A stretch of DNA of 41,784 nucleotides from Sulfurimonas sp. (GTDB taxonomy: Bacteria; Campylobacterota; Campylobacteria; Campylobacterales; Sulfurimonadaceae), in assembly GCA_027064045.1 (NCBI GenBank), contig JAMOQK010000042.1, positions 1 through 41,784 on the forward strand, given 5' to 3'. The translations under genes were made by a program, and so were the position numbers. Below are positions 17,772-26,373 of this stretch, in pieces. Every line of letters starts with the position of its first letter. Position 1 is the first letter of the stretch. The notes beneath the pieces are model-generated. The model did not search any database. It was given only the letters and a program-made list of their open reading frames with translations, and was not told the DNA's origin.

Positions 17772-20182
17772 TATAAGAACTCCGATTTAAAGTTAACATT
17801 TCTTTGGACTACACTAGATAAGTAGTCAGCAGAATATGGTTTAGTGATGTACTCAACCATTCCAGATTCAACACCTCTCATACGATCTGATTTACTAGTA
17901 CGAGATGTAACAGCTATTAGAGGAAGATTTTTGTATCTATTGTATTTTTTAATCTCCGTTGCCAAGGAATAACCATCCATTCTAGGCATCTCTATATCTA
18001 TAAGCATCGCATCAAAATTATGATCACCTTGTTTTAGGATATTTAATGCCTCTTGACCATCACTTGCTTCAACAAGTGTTACACCTAAACTCTCAAGAGC
18101 TTTTCTCATAATCATTCTATCTGTTTTTGAGTCATCAACTATCATGATTTTATAATCACTAGCTTTTGTTTTTTCTTTTGTAAGAAGTGCCGTTGTGTTA
18201 CTTTCAGCAGAAACAGAAGCTTTAACACCTTTTGCTATCTCCATAAGTGCTACAACATCAACGATAAGTGTTACACCACCATCACCTCTAATAGTTGCAC
18301 CTGCAATACCCTCTATACCTTTTAGGTAATCGCCAAGAGATTTAATAACTATCTCCTCTTGTCCCACTAAAGTATCAACAATTAAACCAAGTTTTTGTGT
18401 TCCAAGACCAAGCACAACAACATAAGCATGTTCACTAGAATCTAGGATGCGTTCAACTTCAAATATATCTCCAATATGAACTAAAGATAAAACATCATTA
18501 CGAAGTCTCATAACACTTCTACCCTCAACTGTATATATCTCATCAGTAGAGATTCTAACAGTCTCAAGAACGGAAGCTAGTGGGATAGCATAATGTTCCT
18601 CTTGAACACCAACCAATAAAGCTTGAATAATCGCAAGAGTTAAAGGAATTTTAAGTTTTAAAGATGTACCAGCACCAAGTTGAGAATCTATATCTATAAT
18701 ACCATTTACTTTTTCAATATTTGTTTTTACAACATCCATACCAACACCACGACCAGATACATTTGTAACTGATGCTGCTGTTGAGAAACCAGGTTTAAAG
18801 ATAAGCCCAAAAGCCTCTTTATCGCTCATAATATCGGCTTCTTTTTCAGTTATAAGATTTTTTTCCAGACATTTATCTTTTAACATATCTGGGTCAAGTC
18901 CCTTACCATCATCATCAACTTGGATTATGATAGCATTTCCTTCATTGAAAGCTTTTAGTTTTATCGTACCAGTTTCTGGTTTGCCTAAAGCCACACGATC
19001 TTCTGGTATTTCAATACCATGGTCACATGAATTACGGATAATATGAACAAGAGGATCACCAATCTCTTCAACGATTGACTTATCTAGTTCTGTATCTTCC
19101 CCTGAGATTTCAAGTTCTATTTTTTTGTTTAGTTCACGACTTAAATCACGAATCATTCTAGGAAACTTGTTAAACACTTTTCCAATAGGAAGCATACGAG
19201 TTTTCATAACTGCTATTTGAAGGTCAGTCGTAACAAGAGAGACGATAGAAACTACCTGATTTAACTCCTCTAAAAACTCTTCACCTTCGTATCGCTCTTC
19301 CACATCATCATTGATTTTTATAAGTCTATTTTTAGCAAGAACAAGTTCACCAATAAGGTTCATAAGGTGATCAAGCCTTTTAACATCAACACGGATAGTC
19401 TGCTCAACGGTAGCAGGTGTTCTCTTAGCTGGTGCAGCCGCTTTTGCTTCACCTTTAGGTTTTTGTTGTGTTTTAGTTGGCTTTGGAGTTGGTGTAACTG
19501 CTACAGGAGTAGTTACAGGCTCAGATTTTGGCTCCTCTTTCTTTTGAGAATCAGGTTCTGGTGGAGCTTCTGGAACTTTTTCACCAGCTGCTATTTTTGC
19601 TTCTCTTTTAGCTTTATCTTCAGCTTGTCTCTCAGCCAAAAGTCTCGCTATCTCAGCTTCAACATCCTCATCACTCATATTATCATAATCAAGTTCTTCC
19701 TCGTCTGACTCCTCTTTAGGGGCAGACACCTCTTCTTGAGCAGGAGCTTCCTCTTGAGCAGGAGTAGCTTCATTTACAGGTGTTGCAACTTCACCTGTTC
19801 CACCACTTATCTTATCAAGTCTTGAAACACATGCTGACACATCTATACCAGCATCTGTACTTGTATCTCTAATAACATTTAACAATGCTTTCATAAGGTC
19901 AATAGATTCTAAAACAACATCCATGACATCTGGGGTGATTACAAGTTCACCATGTCTGGCTTTATTTAAAACATCTTCCATATGGTGTGTTAAGTGAGTT
20001 AAAACATCAAAATTTAAAAATGAAGAAGCTCCTTTAACAGTATGTGCAACACGAAAAATACCATTTAAAAGCTCTAAGTCTTCAGGATTTGATTCTAACT
20101 CAACCAAATCTTCATCTAACTTCTCAACCAGTTCAAATGATTCAACTAAAAAATCCTGTAATATTTCCTGAAATTCATCCAT
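17771..20182 (-). CDS. cheA: Hybrid chemotaxis histidine kinase CheA with C-terminal receiver
   Basis: The central chemotaxis kinase, 803 aa. Domains in order: Hpt with phosphorylatable H47 (RVAHTVKGASSF); a Glu/Pro/Ala/Lys-rich linker (about 135-255); dimerisation domain (HLMNLIGELVLAKNRL); ATPase with the N box (VHIIRNSCDHGIEIPEDR) and G boxes (DDGKGLD, GRGVGMDVV); a CheW-like regulatory domain; and a receiver domain (about 680-800) with DD, an acceptor Asp in LIDIEMPRMDG and Lys in TKPY. The fused receiver (CheAY) is typical of Campylobacterota and may act as a phosphate sink. No obvious CheY/CheB-binding P2 domain is seen; the linker sits in its place. It starts ten bases after cheV. Confidence 0.96.
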   Translation of the reverse strand: MDEFQEILQDFLVESFELVEKLDEDLVELESNPEDLELLNGIFRVAHTVKGASSFLNFDVLTHLTHHMEDVLNKARHGELVITPDVMDVVLESIDLMKALLNVIRDTSTDAGIDVSACVSRLDKISGGTGEVATPVNEATPAQEEAPAQEEVSAPKEESDEEELDYDNMSDEDVEAEIARLLAERQAEDKAKREAKIAAGEKVPEAPPEPDSQKKEEPKSEPVTTPVAVTPTPKPTKTQQKPKGEAKAAAPAKRTPATVEQTIRVDVKRLDHLMNLIGELVLAKNRLIKINDDVEERYEGEEFLEELNQVVSIVSLVTTDLQIAVMKTRMLPIGKVFNKFPRMIRDLSRELNKKIELEISGEDTELDKSIVEEIGDPLVHIIRNSCDHGIEIPEDRVALGKPETGTIKLKAFNEGNAIIIQVDDDGKGLDPDMLKDKCLEKNLITEKEADIMSDKEAFGLIFKPGFSTAASVTNVSGRGVGMDVVKTNIEKVNGIIDIDSQLGAGTSLKLKIPLTLAIIQALLVGVQEEHYAIPLASVLETVRISTDEIYTVEGRSVMRLRNDVLSLVHIGDIFEVERILDSSEHAYVVVLGLGTQKLGLIVDTLVGQEEIVIKSLGDYLKGIEGIAGATIRGDGGVTLIVDVVALMEIAKGVKASVSAESNTTALLTKEKTKASDYKIMIVDDSKTDRMIMRKALESLGVTLVEASDGQEALNILKQGDHNFDAMLIDIEMPRMDGYSLATEIKKYNRYKNLPLIAVTSRTSKSDRMRGVESGMVEYITKPYSADYLSSVVQRNVNFKSEFL

Positions 20183-20192
20183 ATTTATACTC

Positions 20193-21131
20193 CTACTTCA
20201 TGTGCGCACGAACAACTCGTGACACCTCTTCATAAAATGAGCTTGCTTCAAACTTAACCATATAAGCTTCTGCACCTGCTTCTTTACCTCTCATCTCACT
20301 AAAATGATCACTAATAGATGAGTTAAATACTATTGGTATCGTTTTAAATCTCTCATCCTCTTTACATTTAGCTGCAAAATGAAAACCATCCATCCTAGGC
20401 ATCTCAACATCAGAAACTATAATTTTAAGTTCTTCTTTAAGATTATCATTATATGTTTTATAAAGTTCTTCTAACTTTTCTAATGCATCTTGACCATCTA
20501 TAGCCTCAACAACACGAAATCCCATCTTTTCTAGTGCATCTTTTACAATCTTTCTAGCAGTTGAACTATCATCCAAAACCATAGTCAGACCAGAAAAATC
20601 ATCTACTCCTTGAGGAATATTTTCAACATCTGGCTTATAAAGTCCCAAATCTTGAACAACACTCTCCAAGTCTAATATAAGAAGAACATTATCGCCTTCT
20701 ATTTTAGTTACACCTGTAATTTTGCTACCATCCAAACTACCAGTACCACTTACAAAAGTAGCAGGTTCTATATCACTCCAGCTTATCCGTCTAATTCTCT
20801 TAGCATCATGAACTATAAAACCTATAAGAACATTGTTAAATTCTGTAATAATAACCCGTCCATTTTTTTCAGCACCTTCTGGTTCTTTAACGCCCATCCA
20901 TTTTGCTAAATTTACAACAGGTATCACAACCTCTCTTAAATCAAAAATACCCTCTATAAACTCTGGTGTTCCAGGTAATTCTGTTAGATTTGGTACACGA
21001 ATAATCTCACGAACTTTAGAGACATTTACACCATATATCCCCTCATAAACACCACCATCTTCTTCTTTTAATATACGAAAATCAACGAGTTCCATCTCAT
21101 TTGAACCAACTTTGAGCGAGTTGTCATTCAT
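20193..21131 (-). CDS. cheV: CheV, CheW-receiver fusion
   Basis: A 312-residue adaptor with an N-terminal CheW domain (GIYGVNVSKVREIIRVP, then FIEGIFDLREVVIPVVNLAKW) and a C-terminal receiver (about 180-305) with the phosphoacceptor Asp in IVSDVEMPRMDG and Lys in VKFEA. In Campylobacterota CheV helps couple receptors to CheA, and its phosphorylation probably tunes adaptation. The start ATG overlaps the end of the LpxH-like gene by four bases. A Lys-Phe replaces the usual Lys-Pro after the last strand of the receiver. Confidence 0.95.
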   Translation of the reverse strand: MNDNSLKVGSNEMELVDFRILKEEDGGVYEGIYGVNVSKVREIIRVPNLTELPGTPEFIEGIFDLREVVIPVVNLAKWMGVKEPEGAEKNGRVIITEFNNVLIGFIVHDAKRIRRISWSDIEPATFVSGTGSLDGSKITGVTKIEGDNVLLILDLESVVQDLGLYKPDVENIPQGVDDFSGLTMVLDDSSTARKIVKDALEKMGFRVVEAIDGQDALEKLEELYKTYNDNLKEELKIIVSDVEMPRMDGFHFAAKCKEDERFKTIPIVFNSSISDHFSEMRGKEAGAEAYMVKFEASSFYEEVSRVVRAHMK

Positions 21132-21874
21132 ATTTTTACCTCCTCAGAGAAAAATTTTTCTTCCAATAGTTCTATATCTTTTGAAGATTTTACACTAAAA
21201 TATCTTTGATTGCAAGCAAAAGCTCCCAAATTTATATATTTAAACTTATCAAAAACCAGTGTTTTATTTTGATGAAAATGCCCCTCTATAAAATAATCAC
21301 ATTCATACTTATTTTCCAATCTTTTTGAGACAAACTCTCTAAAACCAACAAACTCTTTGCAATCCTCTTTTTTACTTAGATAAGCATCTAACTTTTGTAC
21401 AACTAAATGATTTAAAATAAAATCAACACCCCTTAAAAAATACAATGTAAAAGGGTTTCTTATGATGGCAGTGTATATTCTATATTGTAATACACTTCCA
21501 AAATCTCCATGAGCTAAAAGTATCTTTTTGCCATCAAATCCACATGCCACAGGTTGCTTTGAAATAGGAAATACTTTGGCATGTGGAAATATTTGTTTTA
21601 GATTAAAATCATGATTTCCCTCGAGATATACAACTTCTATCTCTCGTGAAATTTCGTTTATAAGCTGTATAACCTCATGATTTATCTCTTGCGAATATGG
21701 GATTTGATAAAAAAGTATATCAAAAATATCGCCTAAAAATATAAGTTGAGCTGGTTGAAGTTTTTTTGAATGGATAGTTTTTATAAAATCTAAAAATTGT
21801 GGACGAAAGTGGCAATAGTGTGCATCTGAAACAATAAATGCACCCTCTTTTATCTCTATATCACTATGGAACAT
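21128..21874 (-). CDS. Metallophosphoesterase, LpxH-like (possible UDP-2,3-diacylglucosamine diphosphatase)
   Basis: A 248-residue calcineurin-type phosphoesterase. Metal-site motifs in order: D17-A-H19, GDIFD (Asp49), GNHD (87-89, with N and H), a His in LLAHGD and the closing GHFH. The overall layout and size match LpxH, which cleaves UDP-diacylglucosamine to lipid X in lipid A synthesis. LpxH proper has GNRD, so GNHD leaves room for another phosphatase; many Campylobacterota annotate a similar protein as LpxH. It overlaps argC by 11 bases and cheV by 4. Two octamers face each other inside it (see 21540-21586). Confidence 0.75.
   Translation of the reverse strand: MFHSDIEIKEGAFIVSDAHYCHFRPQFLDFIKTIHSKKLQPAQLIFLGDIFDILFYQIPYSQEINHEVIQLINEISREIEVVYLEGNHDFNLKQIFPHAKVFPISKQPVACGFDGKKILLAHGDFGSVLQYRIYTAIIRNPFTLYFLRGVDFILNHLVVQKLDAYLSKKEDCKEFVGFREFVSKRLENKYECDYFIEGHFHQNKTLVFDKFKYINLGAFACNQRYFSVKSSKDIELLEEKFFSEEVKI
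21540..21586. repeat. Inverted pair of the GGCATGTG repeat
   Basis: CCACATGCCA (21540-21549) and TGGCATGTGG (21577-21586) are perfect 10-bp arms around a 27-base loop, both inside the LpxH-like coding sequence. This is the only closely facing pair in the window. In Neisseria, paired uptake sequences form hairpins, usually terminators, but this one is in mid-gene. Confidence 0.8.
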
Positions 21875-22868
21875 AAGCTATATTTACAATTCCTGCTGTC
21901 TCATCAAGTCCCATCATCAAGTTTGCATTTACAACTGCTTGGCTAGATGCTCCCCTCATAAGGTTATCTATAGCGCTTGAAATAAAAAGTATATTACCTT
22001 TTTGTTTTACAAAAATATCACAAAAATTTGTACCTGCAACATTTTTCACATCTACTGGATTTTTACTAACTCTTACATGTGGAGAATCTTTGTAAAACTC
22101 ACATGCCAAAGCATACCCATCAAAAGTTCCATTAACTTGAACATAGATAGAGGACAACATCCCACGAGTGATAGGCACTAAATGTGGTACAAAAGTCACC
22201 TCATCAAACTCAACTCCAAGTTTATTAGCTATTTCAGGTGCATGTCTGTGCATCAGTGGATTGTATGAAAAAAGGTTATCATTTACATTTACAAAATGTG
22301 TGACTTCACTAAGTTTTTTACCAGCTCCACTCACACCAGTTTTTGCATCAATAATAATAGGAGTATTTTTTACCCTTTTATCCATAAAAGGTAATATCCC
22401 CAAAAGTGCCGAAGTTGGAAAACACCCAGGATTTGCAACAAGTGAAGCACCTTTTAAATCATCTCTAAAAAGCTCAGGAAGACCATAGACAACATTTTTC
22501 AAGTTTTCTTTATCTGTATGTGGGCAATAAAACTCTTCATAAATCTCAAGTGGTAATCTATAATCAGCAGACAAATCAACTACTTTAACACCCTTAGCTC
22601 TTAGTGGCTTTACAAATGCCATAGCAGTTTTATGTGGAAGTGCTAAAAAAACAAGCTCACAATGAAAAACAACATCTTCAATGGCAACTTTTTTAACCTC
22701 TAAATCACAAACACCTTTTAAAGATGGATGTAGTTCTTCTATAGTTGTTCCACCTTCGGAATTTGCTACATAATTTAACTTAAATCTTGGATGTTTTATA
22801 AGAATTTTTACAAGTTCAAGCCCTGTATAACCACTCGCTCCAATAATACCAACATTAATCGCAGTCAA
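21864..22868 (-). CDS. argC: N-acetyl-gamma-glutamyl-phosphate reductase ArgC
   Basis: The third step of arginine biosynthesis: NADPH reduction of N-acetylglutamyl phosphate to the semialdehyde. The NADP fold starts INVGIIGASGYTG, and the catalytic Cys is in VANPGCFPTSAL (C149 from the start used here). HRHAPEI carries a conserved active-site His. I use the TTG at 22868 rather than the ATG at 22883. AGGAGA stands six bases before that TTG, inside the last codons of greA, and the resulting N-terminus (MTAINVGIIG) is normal for ArgC, whereas the ATG would add five residues and overlap the ribosome site. The start overlaps greA by 14 bases and the end overlaps the LpxH-like gene. Confidence 0.93.
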   Translation of the reverse strand: MTAINVGIIGASGYTGLELVKILIKHPRFKLNYVANSEGGTTIEELHPSLKGVCDLEVKKVAIEDVVFHCELVFLALPHKTAMAFVKPLRAKGVKVVDLSADYRLPLEIYEEFYCPHTDKENLKNVVYGLPELFRDDLKGASLVANPGCFPTSALLGILPFMDKRVKNTPIIIDAKTGVSGAGKKLSEVTHFVNVNDNLFSYNPLMHRHAPEIANKLGVEFDEVTFVPHLVPITRGMLSSIYVQVNGTFDGYALACEFYKDSPHVRVSKNPVDVKNVAGTNFCDIFVKQKGNILFISSAIDNLMRGASSQAVVNANLMMGLDETAGIVNIAYVP

Positions 22869-23352
22869 AAACAATCTCCTCATATTTTACTTCATCTATC
22901 TCAAACTCTTTTTTACCACTTGGTAACTTAACCTTTACCTCATCACCCTCTTTTTTACCTAGAAGTTGCTTCGCTAATGGTGAATTAAAAGAGATAAGCC
23001 CCTTATCTGGATTTGATTCACAACCACCAACTATGGTATATGTAAATTCCTCATCACTATCCATATCTGTCATAAGTACAGTTGAACCAAAACTAACCCG
23101 TGCATGTTCAAGCTCACTCGGATCTACTATTTGTGAATTTCCTAAAATATCCACTAACTCTGCCAAACGATTATCAATATTTTTTTGAGCCTCTTTTGCC
23201 GCATGATATTCTGCGTTTTCTTTTAAATCACCATGCTCCAAGGCTTCTTCTATCGCCTTAACAATACCTGGTCTTTTAACCTCTTTTAAATCTTTCACTT
23301 CTGCTTGGAGTTTGTTATATCCAAACAATGTCATAGGTTGAACTTTTTGCAT
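22855..23352 (-). CDS. greA: Transcript cleavage factor GreA
   Basis: A 165-residue factor that rescues backtracked RNA polymerase by stimulating transcript cleavage. The N-terminal coiled coil holds the acidic tip in HGDLKENAEYHAAKE, with the catalytic D and E residues. The C-terminal FKBP-like part has SFGSTV, SPLAKQLLGKKEGDEV and the closing KVKLPSGKKEFEI. The ATG at 23352 (MQKVQPMTLFGYN) fits the family; the upstream ATG at 23394 would add 14 residues and cross the promoter at 23384-23389. It heads a run of eleven closely packed minus-strand genes. Confidence 0.95.
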   Translation of the reverse strand: MQKVQPMTLFGYNKLQAEVKDLKEVKRPGIVKAIEEALEHGDLKENAEYHAAKEAQKNIDNRLAELVDILGNSQIVDPSELEHARVSFGSTVLMTDMDSDEEFTYTIVGGCESNPDKGLISFNSPLAKQLLGKKEGDEVKVKLPSGKKEFEIDEVKYEEIVFDCD

Positions 23353-23383
23353 AATATATTCTCTTTTATTTTTTGTTTCTATG

Positions 23384-23389
23384 ATTATA
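23384..23389 (-). promoter_or_regulatory. Candidate sigma70 promoter of the greA operon
   Basis: On the minus strand TATAAT follows GGC, a consensus -10 box 32 bases before the greA ATG at 23352. Transcription should start near 23377. Upstream is a T/A-rich region without a clear -35, as usual in this phylum. It is the only good promoter I see for the greA-to-pepP run. Confidence 0.65.
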
Positions 23390-23413
23390 GCCAAACTTTT
23401 TTTAAACTATATC

Positions 23414-23683
23414 TTAAGCCAATTTAACCTTTACATTTTCTCTCTTTTTTAAAGCAGATAAATCAAACTCTATAACCTCATCTTTACACTCAATAGTTAT
23501 CAGACATCCCGTTTTTTTTATACTCTTTGGCATACTGATACCATTTAACAACTCTATCTTATCTTTAGTTTGTGGCTCATAAGCTATAAGAGTTTCATTT
23601 TCAACTATAAAGATTCTTCCACCTCCACAACCATCACCAATGACACCTTCACAATATATTTCACTTTTAAAACCAGCTATCAT
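23414..23683 (-). CDS. Hypothetical small protein
   Basis: An 89-residue soluble, mostly beta protein from the ATG at 23683 (MIAGFKSEIYCEG); an ATG at 23704 would add seven residues. It contains a glycine-rich turn (GVIGDGCGGGRIFI), three Cys and a KK-rich tail. GAGGA lies about nine bases before the ATG, within the preceding gene, which it overlaps by 17 bases. I do not recognise it. It is last in the surE-to-23414 run and ends before the greA promoter. Confidence 0.6.
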   Translation of the reverse strand: MIAGFKSEIYCEGVIGDGCGGGRIFIVENETLIAYEPQTKDKIELLNGISMPKSIKKTGCLITIECKDEVIEFDLSALKKRENVKVKLA

Positions 23684-24047
23684 CTTCACATTCCTCTTTT
23701 GCATCCTTTAAAAACTCACTATATTTAGTTGAATTTTTGTCTAAAGTTATATACTCATCATAGGTGTATGTTTTAAAAGTTGTATCATCCAAACACTTAC
23801 ACAACTTTGTATCGTTCATATCATTACAATGACTAAGAAGTTCTTTTTTTTGCTCATCTTCCCAACCAACATAACTATTATAGTAAGGATATAATGCCCA
23901 AACAGCAAAGCCCAAAGTTAAAACTATATTTGTTATATACTTTTTATTTCTCGTCTGTATATACTCTTTTACATCATAAGAAAGCATCAAAACAAAAACA
24001 ACTTCTAAGCCTATATTAAACCAATCACTATCTAAAAAATCAAACAA
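23667..24047 (-). CDS. Hypothetical membrane protein with two helices
   Basis: A 126-residue protein. Two hydrophobic segments (about 9-25 and 39-55) enclose a short basic loop (KEYIQTRNKKY). The C-terminal half is acidic and soluble with a close Cys set (HCNDMNDTKLCKCLDD) and another Cys near the end. Basic residues between the helices suggest the loop is cytoplasmic and the Cys-rich tail periplasmic, where a disulfide could form. No family recognised. It overlaps the next small gene and follows the outer-membrane-like gene by 12 bases. Confidence 0.65.
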   Translation of the reverse strand: MFDFLDSDWFNIGLEVVFVLMLSYDVKEYIQTRNKKYITNIVLTLGFAVWALYPYYNSYVGWEDEQKKELLSHCNDMNDTKLCKCLDDTTFKTYTYDEYITLDKNSTKYSEFLKDAKEECEDDSWF

Positions 24048-24059
24048 TTCTTACCTTTA

Positions 24060-24959
24060 CTACCATGTTAAATTTGGACGAAAAATCAGTTGATGATTAT
24101 CTATCCCCTCATCACTAAGCTTTCCCCTGTATTTATCATCACCAGAGTACAAATACCCAATACCAAGACCAAAACTAACCTTCTCACCCCAACTACGAAG
24201 TGGCCATTTTTTCTCTAACATCACCTTTGCATCACTGAGTTTAAAACTATCAGCACTTGTAGCCAACATAACAGAAAATGCACTGTTATGAACAAATGAC
24301 CACTCACTTTTTTTATAATCTATGCTACTTCTTCTAGCTCCGATATAAAGAGTATTTGCAAAATCATGATTATCATGAACACATGCACCAACCCTAAAAC
24401 TCCAGTCCAAATCTCTATCTTTTTTATCTCTTGTTCCTTTTAGTTTAAACTCTAAAACACTCCAAGCATCATGATATGCTCTATTGTCTTTTATAGTAAA
24501 ATTTCCAAGTGTAACCAAAGTACCTATAAATGCTCTGTTTTTACCTATGTGTTCTTGTTCTTTGTTTTTAAAAACTAACATCCGTCCTATAAAAAATGAG
24601 ATAGAGTAAGGCTCTTCAAATCCAGCTGTAAGTGGTTTTATCCAGTTAAAACCATGTATTTTACTTCTATCATACATATCTTCATTATTTTGTCTAAAAT
24701 ACAAACCAGCTATCCCCATAGGATGGATGGCTGCCTCAATCAAAAATATATTTGGCTTAAAAGAGTTTAAAAGAAGGGATGAATATATCTCCTCTTCAGA
24801 ATAAGAAGTTCCATCAACTATCTCATTATTTTTATCTAAATCAATATAAGCAGAAACATTTGTATAATAAACATCCAATTCATAATCATACTCCACAAGA
24901 TCATCAGCACACAAACCCCACATGCCAAAAAAGAGAAAAAGTATAAAAATCTTTTGCAT
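24060..24959 (-). CDS. Putative outer membrane beta-barrel protein
   Basis: A 299-residue protein with a signal peptide (MQKIFILFLFFGMWGLCA). After it come alternating-residue strands rich in Tyr, Trp and Phe (SISFFIGRMLVF, DLDWSFRVGA, VSFGLGIGYLYSG). The last residue is Trp, in LIFRPNLTW, the terminal-aromatic signal for outer membrane barrel insertion. No close family is recalled; its role is unknown. Charged turns (DKKDRDLD, DDKYRGKLS) fit barrel loops. It starts two bases after the tcdA stop. One octamer copy lies in the signal peptide codons at 24919. Confidence 0.65.
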   Translation of the reverse strand: MQKIFILFLFFGMWGLCADDLVEYDYELDVYYTNVSAYIDLDKNNEIVDGTSYSEEEIYSSLLLNSFKPNIFLIEAAIHPMGIAGLYFRQNNEDMYDRSKIHGFNWIKPLTAGFEEPYSISFFIGRMLVFKNKEQEHIGKNRAFIGTLVTLGNFTIKDNRAYHDAWSVLEFKLKGTRDKKDRDLDWSFRVGACVHDNHDFANTLYIGARRSSIDYKKSEWSFVHNSAFSVMLATSADSFKLSDAKVMLEKKWPLRSWGEKVSFGLGIGYLYSGDDKYRGKLSDEGIDNHQLIFRPNLTW

Positions 24960-24961
24960 AT

Positions 24962-25600
24962 TTAGCCTCTGATTTTCTTCAAAGTTTCACTACACATCAT
25001 CAAACCAAAAGAAGCAGTTACTCCCATAAAACTACCACTCTCTTTTGTAAGTGCTTCTTCTGAAGAAAATATAACTTTGTATTTTTTCTTAAAACCCCGT
25101 TTTTTCAATTCGTATCTTATTTTAGCACCAAATCTATCGCCATAACTTTTCCAAATATCATCTACTTTTACTTGTGAAGCATCAACTCTTTTTGCACTTC
25201 CAAAAGATGAGATAAGTTTTTTATAACATTTTTGAGCAAGAGCCAGTTTAGCTTTTGTGTCATCTATGGCATCAAGCACCACATCATATCTCTCAAAATC
25301 AAACTCCCAAATCCACTCTTCATCAACTCTTTTGTTTATGATCTTGGCATGTGGGTAATGTTCTTTTAATGCTTCAACTTTCATCTCGCCCAAATGAAGT
25401 TCAGAATAAAGTTGCCGATTTTGATTACTCTCATCAAATCTATCAAAATCAACAATAGTTATATCTTTCACACCACTACGGACTAAACAATCAAGACAGA
25501 TTCCACCAACTCCACCAACACCTAACAGTATGATTTTTGCATTTTGAAGTTTGCTAAAGTCATCTCCTAAAAGAAGTTTTACTCTGTCGTATCTAGCCAA
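24962..25600 (-). CDS. tcdA: ThiF/MoeB-family E1-like protein, probable tRNA threonylcarbamoyladenosine dehydratase TcdA
   Basis: A 212-residue ATP-binding protein of the E1-like superfamily. The nucleotide site is GVGGVGG (27-33), followed by the Asp in TIVDFDRFDESNQNRQ with the conserved Arg/Gln. VVLDAIDDTKAK is the second typical motif. TcdA (CsdL/YgdL) cyclises t6A37 in tRNAs to ct6A, and its size and SRYDR-like start match. The start is a TTG at 25600, inside surE (22-base overlap), with AAGG eight bases upstream. It has no HesA-type catalytic Cys pair for a sulfur carrier, which favours TcdA over MoeB/ThiF. Confidence 0.8.
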   Translation of the reverse strand: MARYDRVKLLLGDDFSKLQNAKIILLGVGGVGGICLDCLVRSGVKDITIVDFDRFDESNQNRQLYSELHLGEMKVEALKEHYPHAKIINKRVDEEWIWEFDFERYDVVLDAIDDTKAKLALAQKCYKKLISSFGSAKRVDASQVKVDDIWKSYGDRFGAKIRYELKKRGFKKKYKVIFSSEEALTKESGSFMGVTASFGLMMCSETLKKIRG

Positions 25601-26373
25601 CTATCTAGCCTTTTTATACTTTTATAAGCACTTAAATCGAGCTGTATTGGGGTTATGGAAATATATCCAGCTTCTATCGCTTCATAATCACTCATCCCCT
25701 CAACACCCTCACGAGGAGAAAAGTTCAAAGGGTGTAAACCTAACCAATAATGTTCTTCACCCCTTGGATTTCTGTGAACATGGGAATCATTTGCATAAAA
25801 TCTATATCCAGCATAAGTTACCACCATTTTAGCAGTTGTTTTTTCACTTGGTATGTTTATGTTTAAAAACTCTCTTGATGGTAGTGGAAAAGAGTTGTTT
25901 TTTATCTTTAAAACTATATCTTTTATAGTCTCACATGCCAAAGAAAAATCTCCAGTCGGATTTGTAAAGTCCATCACCTGACTTATAGCAATAGCAGGAA
26001 CATCATGCAAAACTGCTTCCATAGCCCCAGCAGCAGTCCCTGAATAAGTTATATCTTCACCCATGTTTGAACCACGATTTATCCCACTTACAAGCAGATC
26101 TGGCTTCTCATCTTCATACATCGTACTAAGAGATAGATAAACACAGTCACTAGGAGTTCCATCATCAAGTTTATAAAAATCATCCCCAACACTTACAAAA
26201 CGCAAAGGTCTAACAAGGGTAAGAGAATGTCCACATGCCGACTTCTCATTTGCAGGAGCAACCACAGTCACATCAACACCCTCAATATTCCTTAGAGTTT
26301 CAACTAAACTAAGAAGCCCATTAGCTTCATATCCATCATCATTTGTTACTAAAATCTTATATCTTTTTTTCAT
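25579..26373 (-). CDS. surE: 5'-nucleotidase SurE
   Basis: A metal-dependent nucleoside monophosphate phosphatase linked to stationary-phase survival. The N-terminus has the conserved LVTNDDGY with acidic metal ligands D12 and D13, followed by SACGHSLT and SGINRGSNMGEDITYSGT, the signature of the family. Length, 264 aa, is standard. The ATG is inside one arm of the mirror-image repeat at 26366-26417, and no ribosome site lies upstream. It shares a 36-base divergent region with the MCP-like gene and runs into tcdA. Two octamer copies (25932 and 26232) lie inside. Confidence 0.95.
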   Translation of the reverse strand: MKKRYKILVTNDDGYEANGLLSLVETLRNIEGVDVTVVAPANEKSACGHSLTLVRPLRFVSVGDDFYKLDDGTPSDCVYLSLSTMYEDEKPDLLVSGINRGSNMGEDITYSGTAAGAMEAVLHDVPAIAISQVMDFTNPTGDFSLACETIKDIVLKIKNNSFPLPSREFLNINIPSEKTTAKMVVTYAGYRFYANDSHVHRNPRGEEHYWLGLHPLNFSPREGVEGMSDYEAIEAGYISITPIQLDLSAYKSIKRLDSWLDTTE

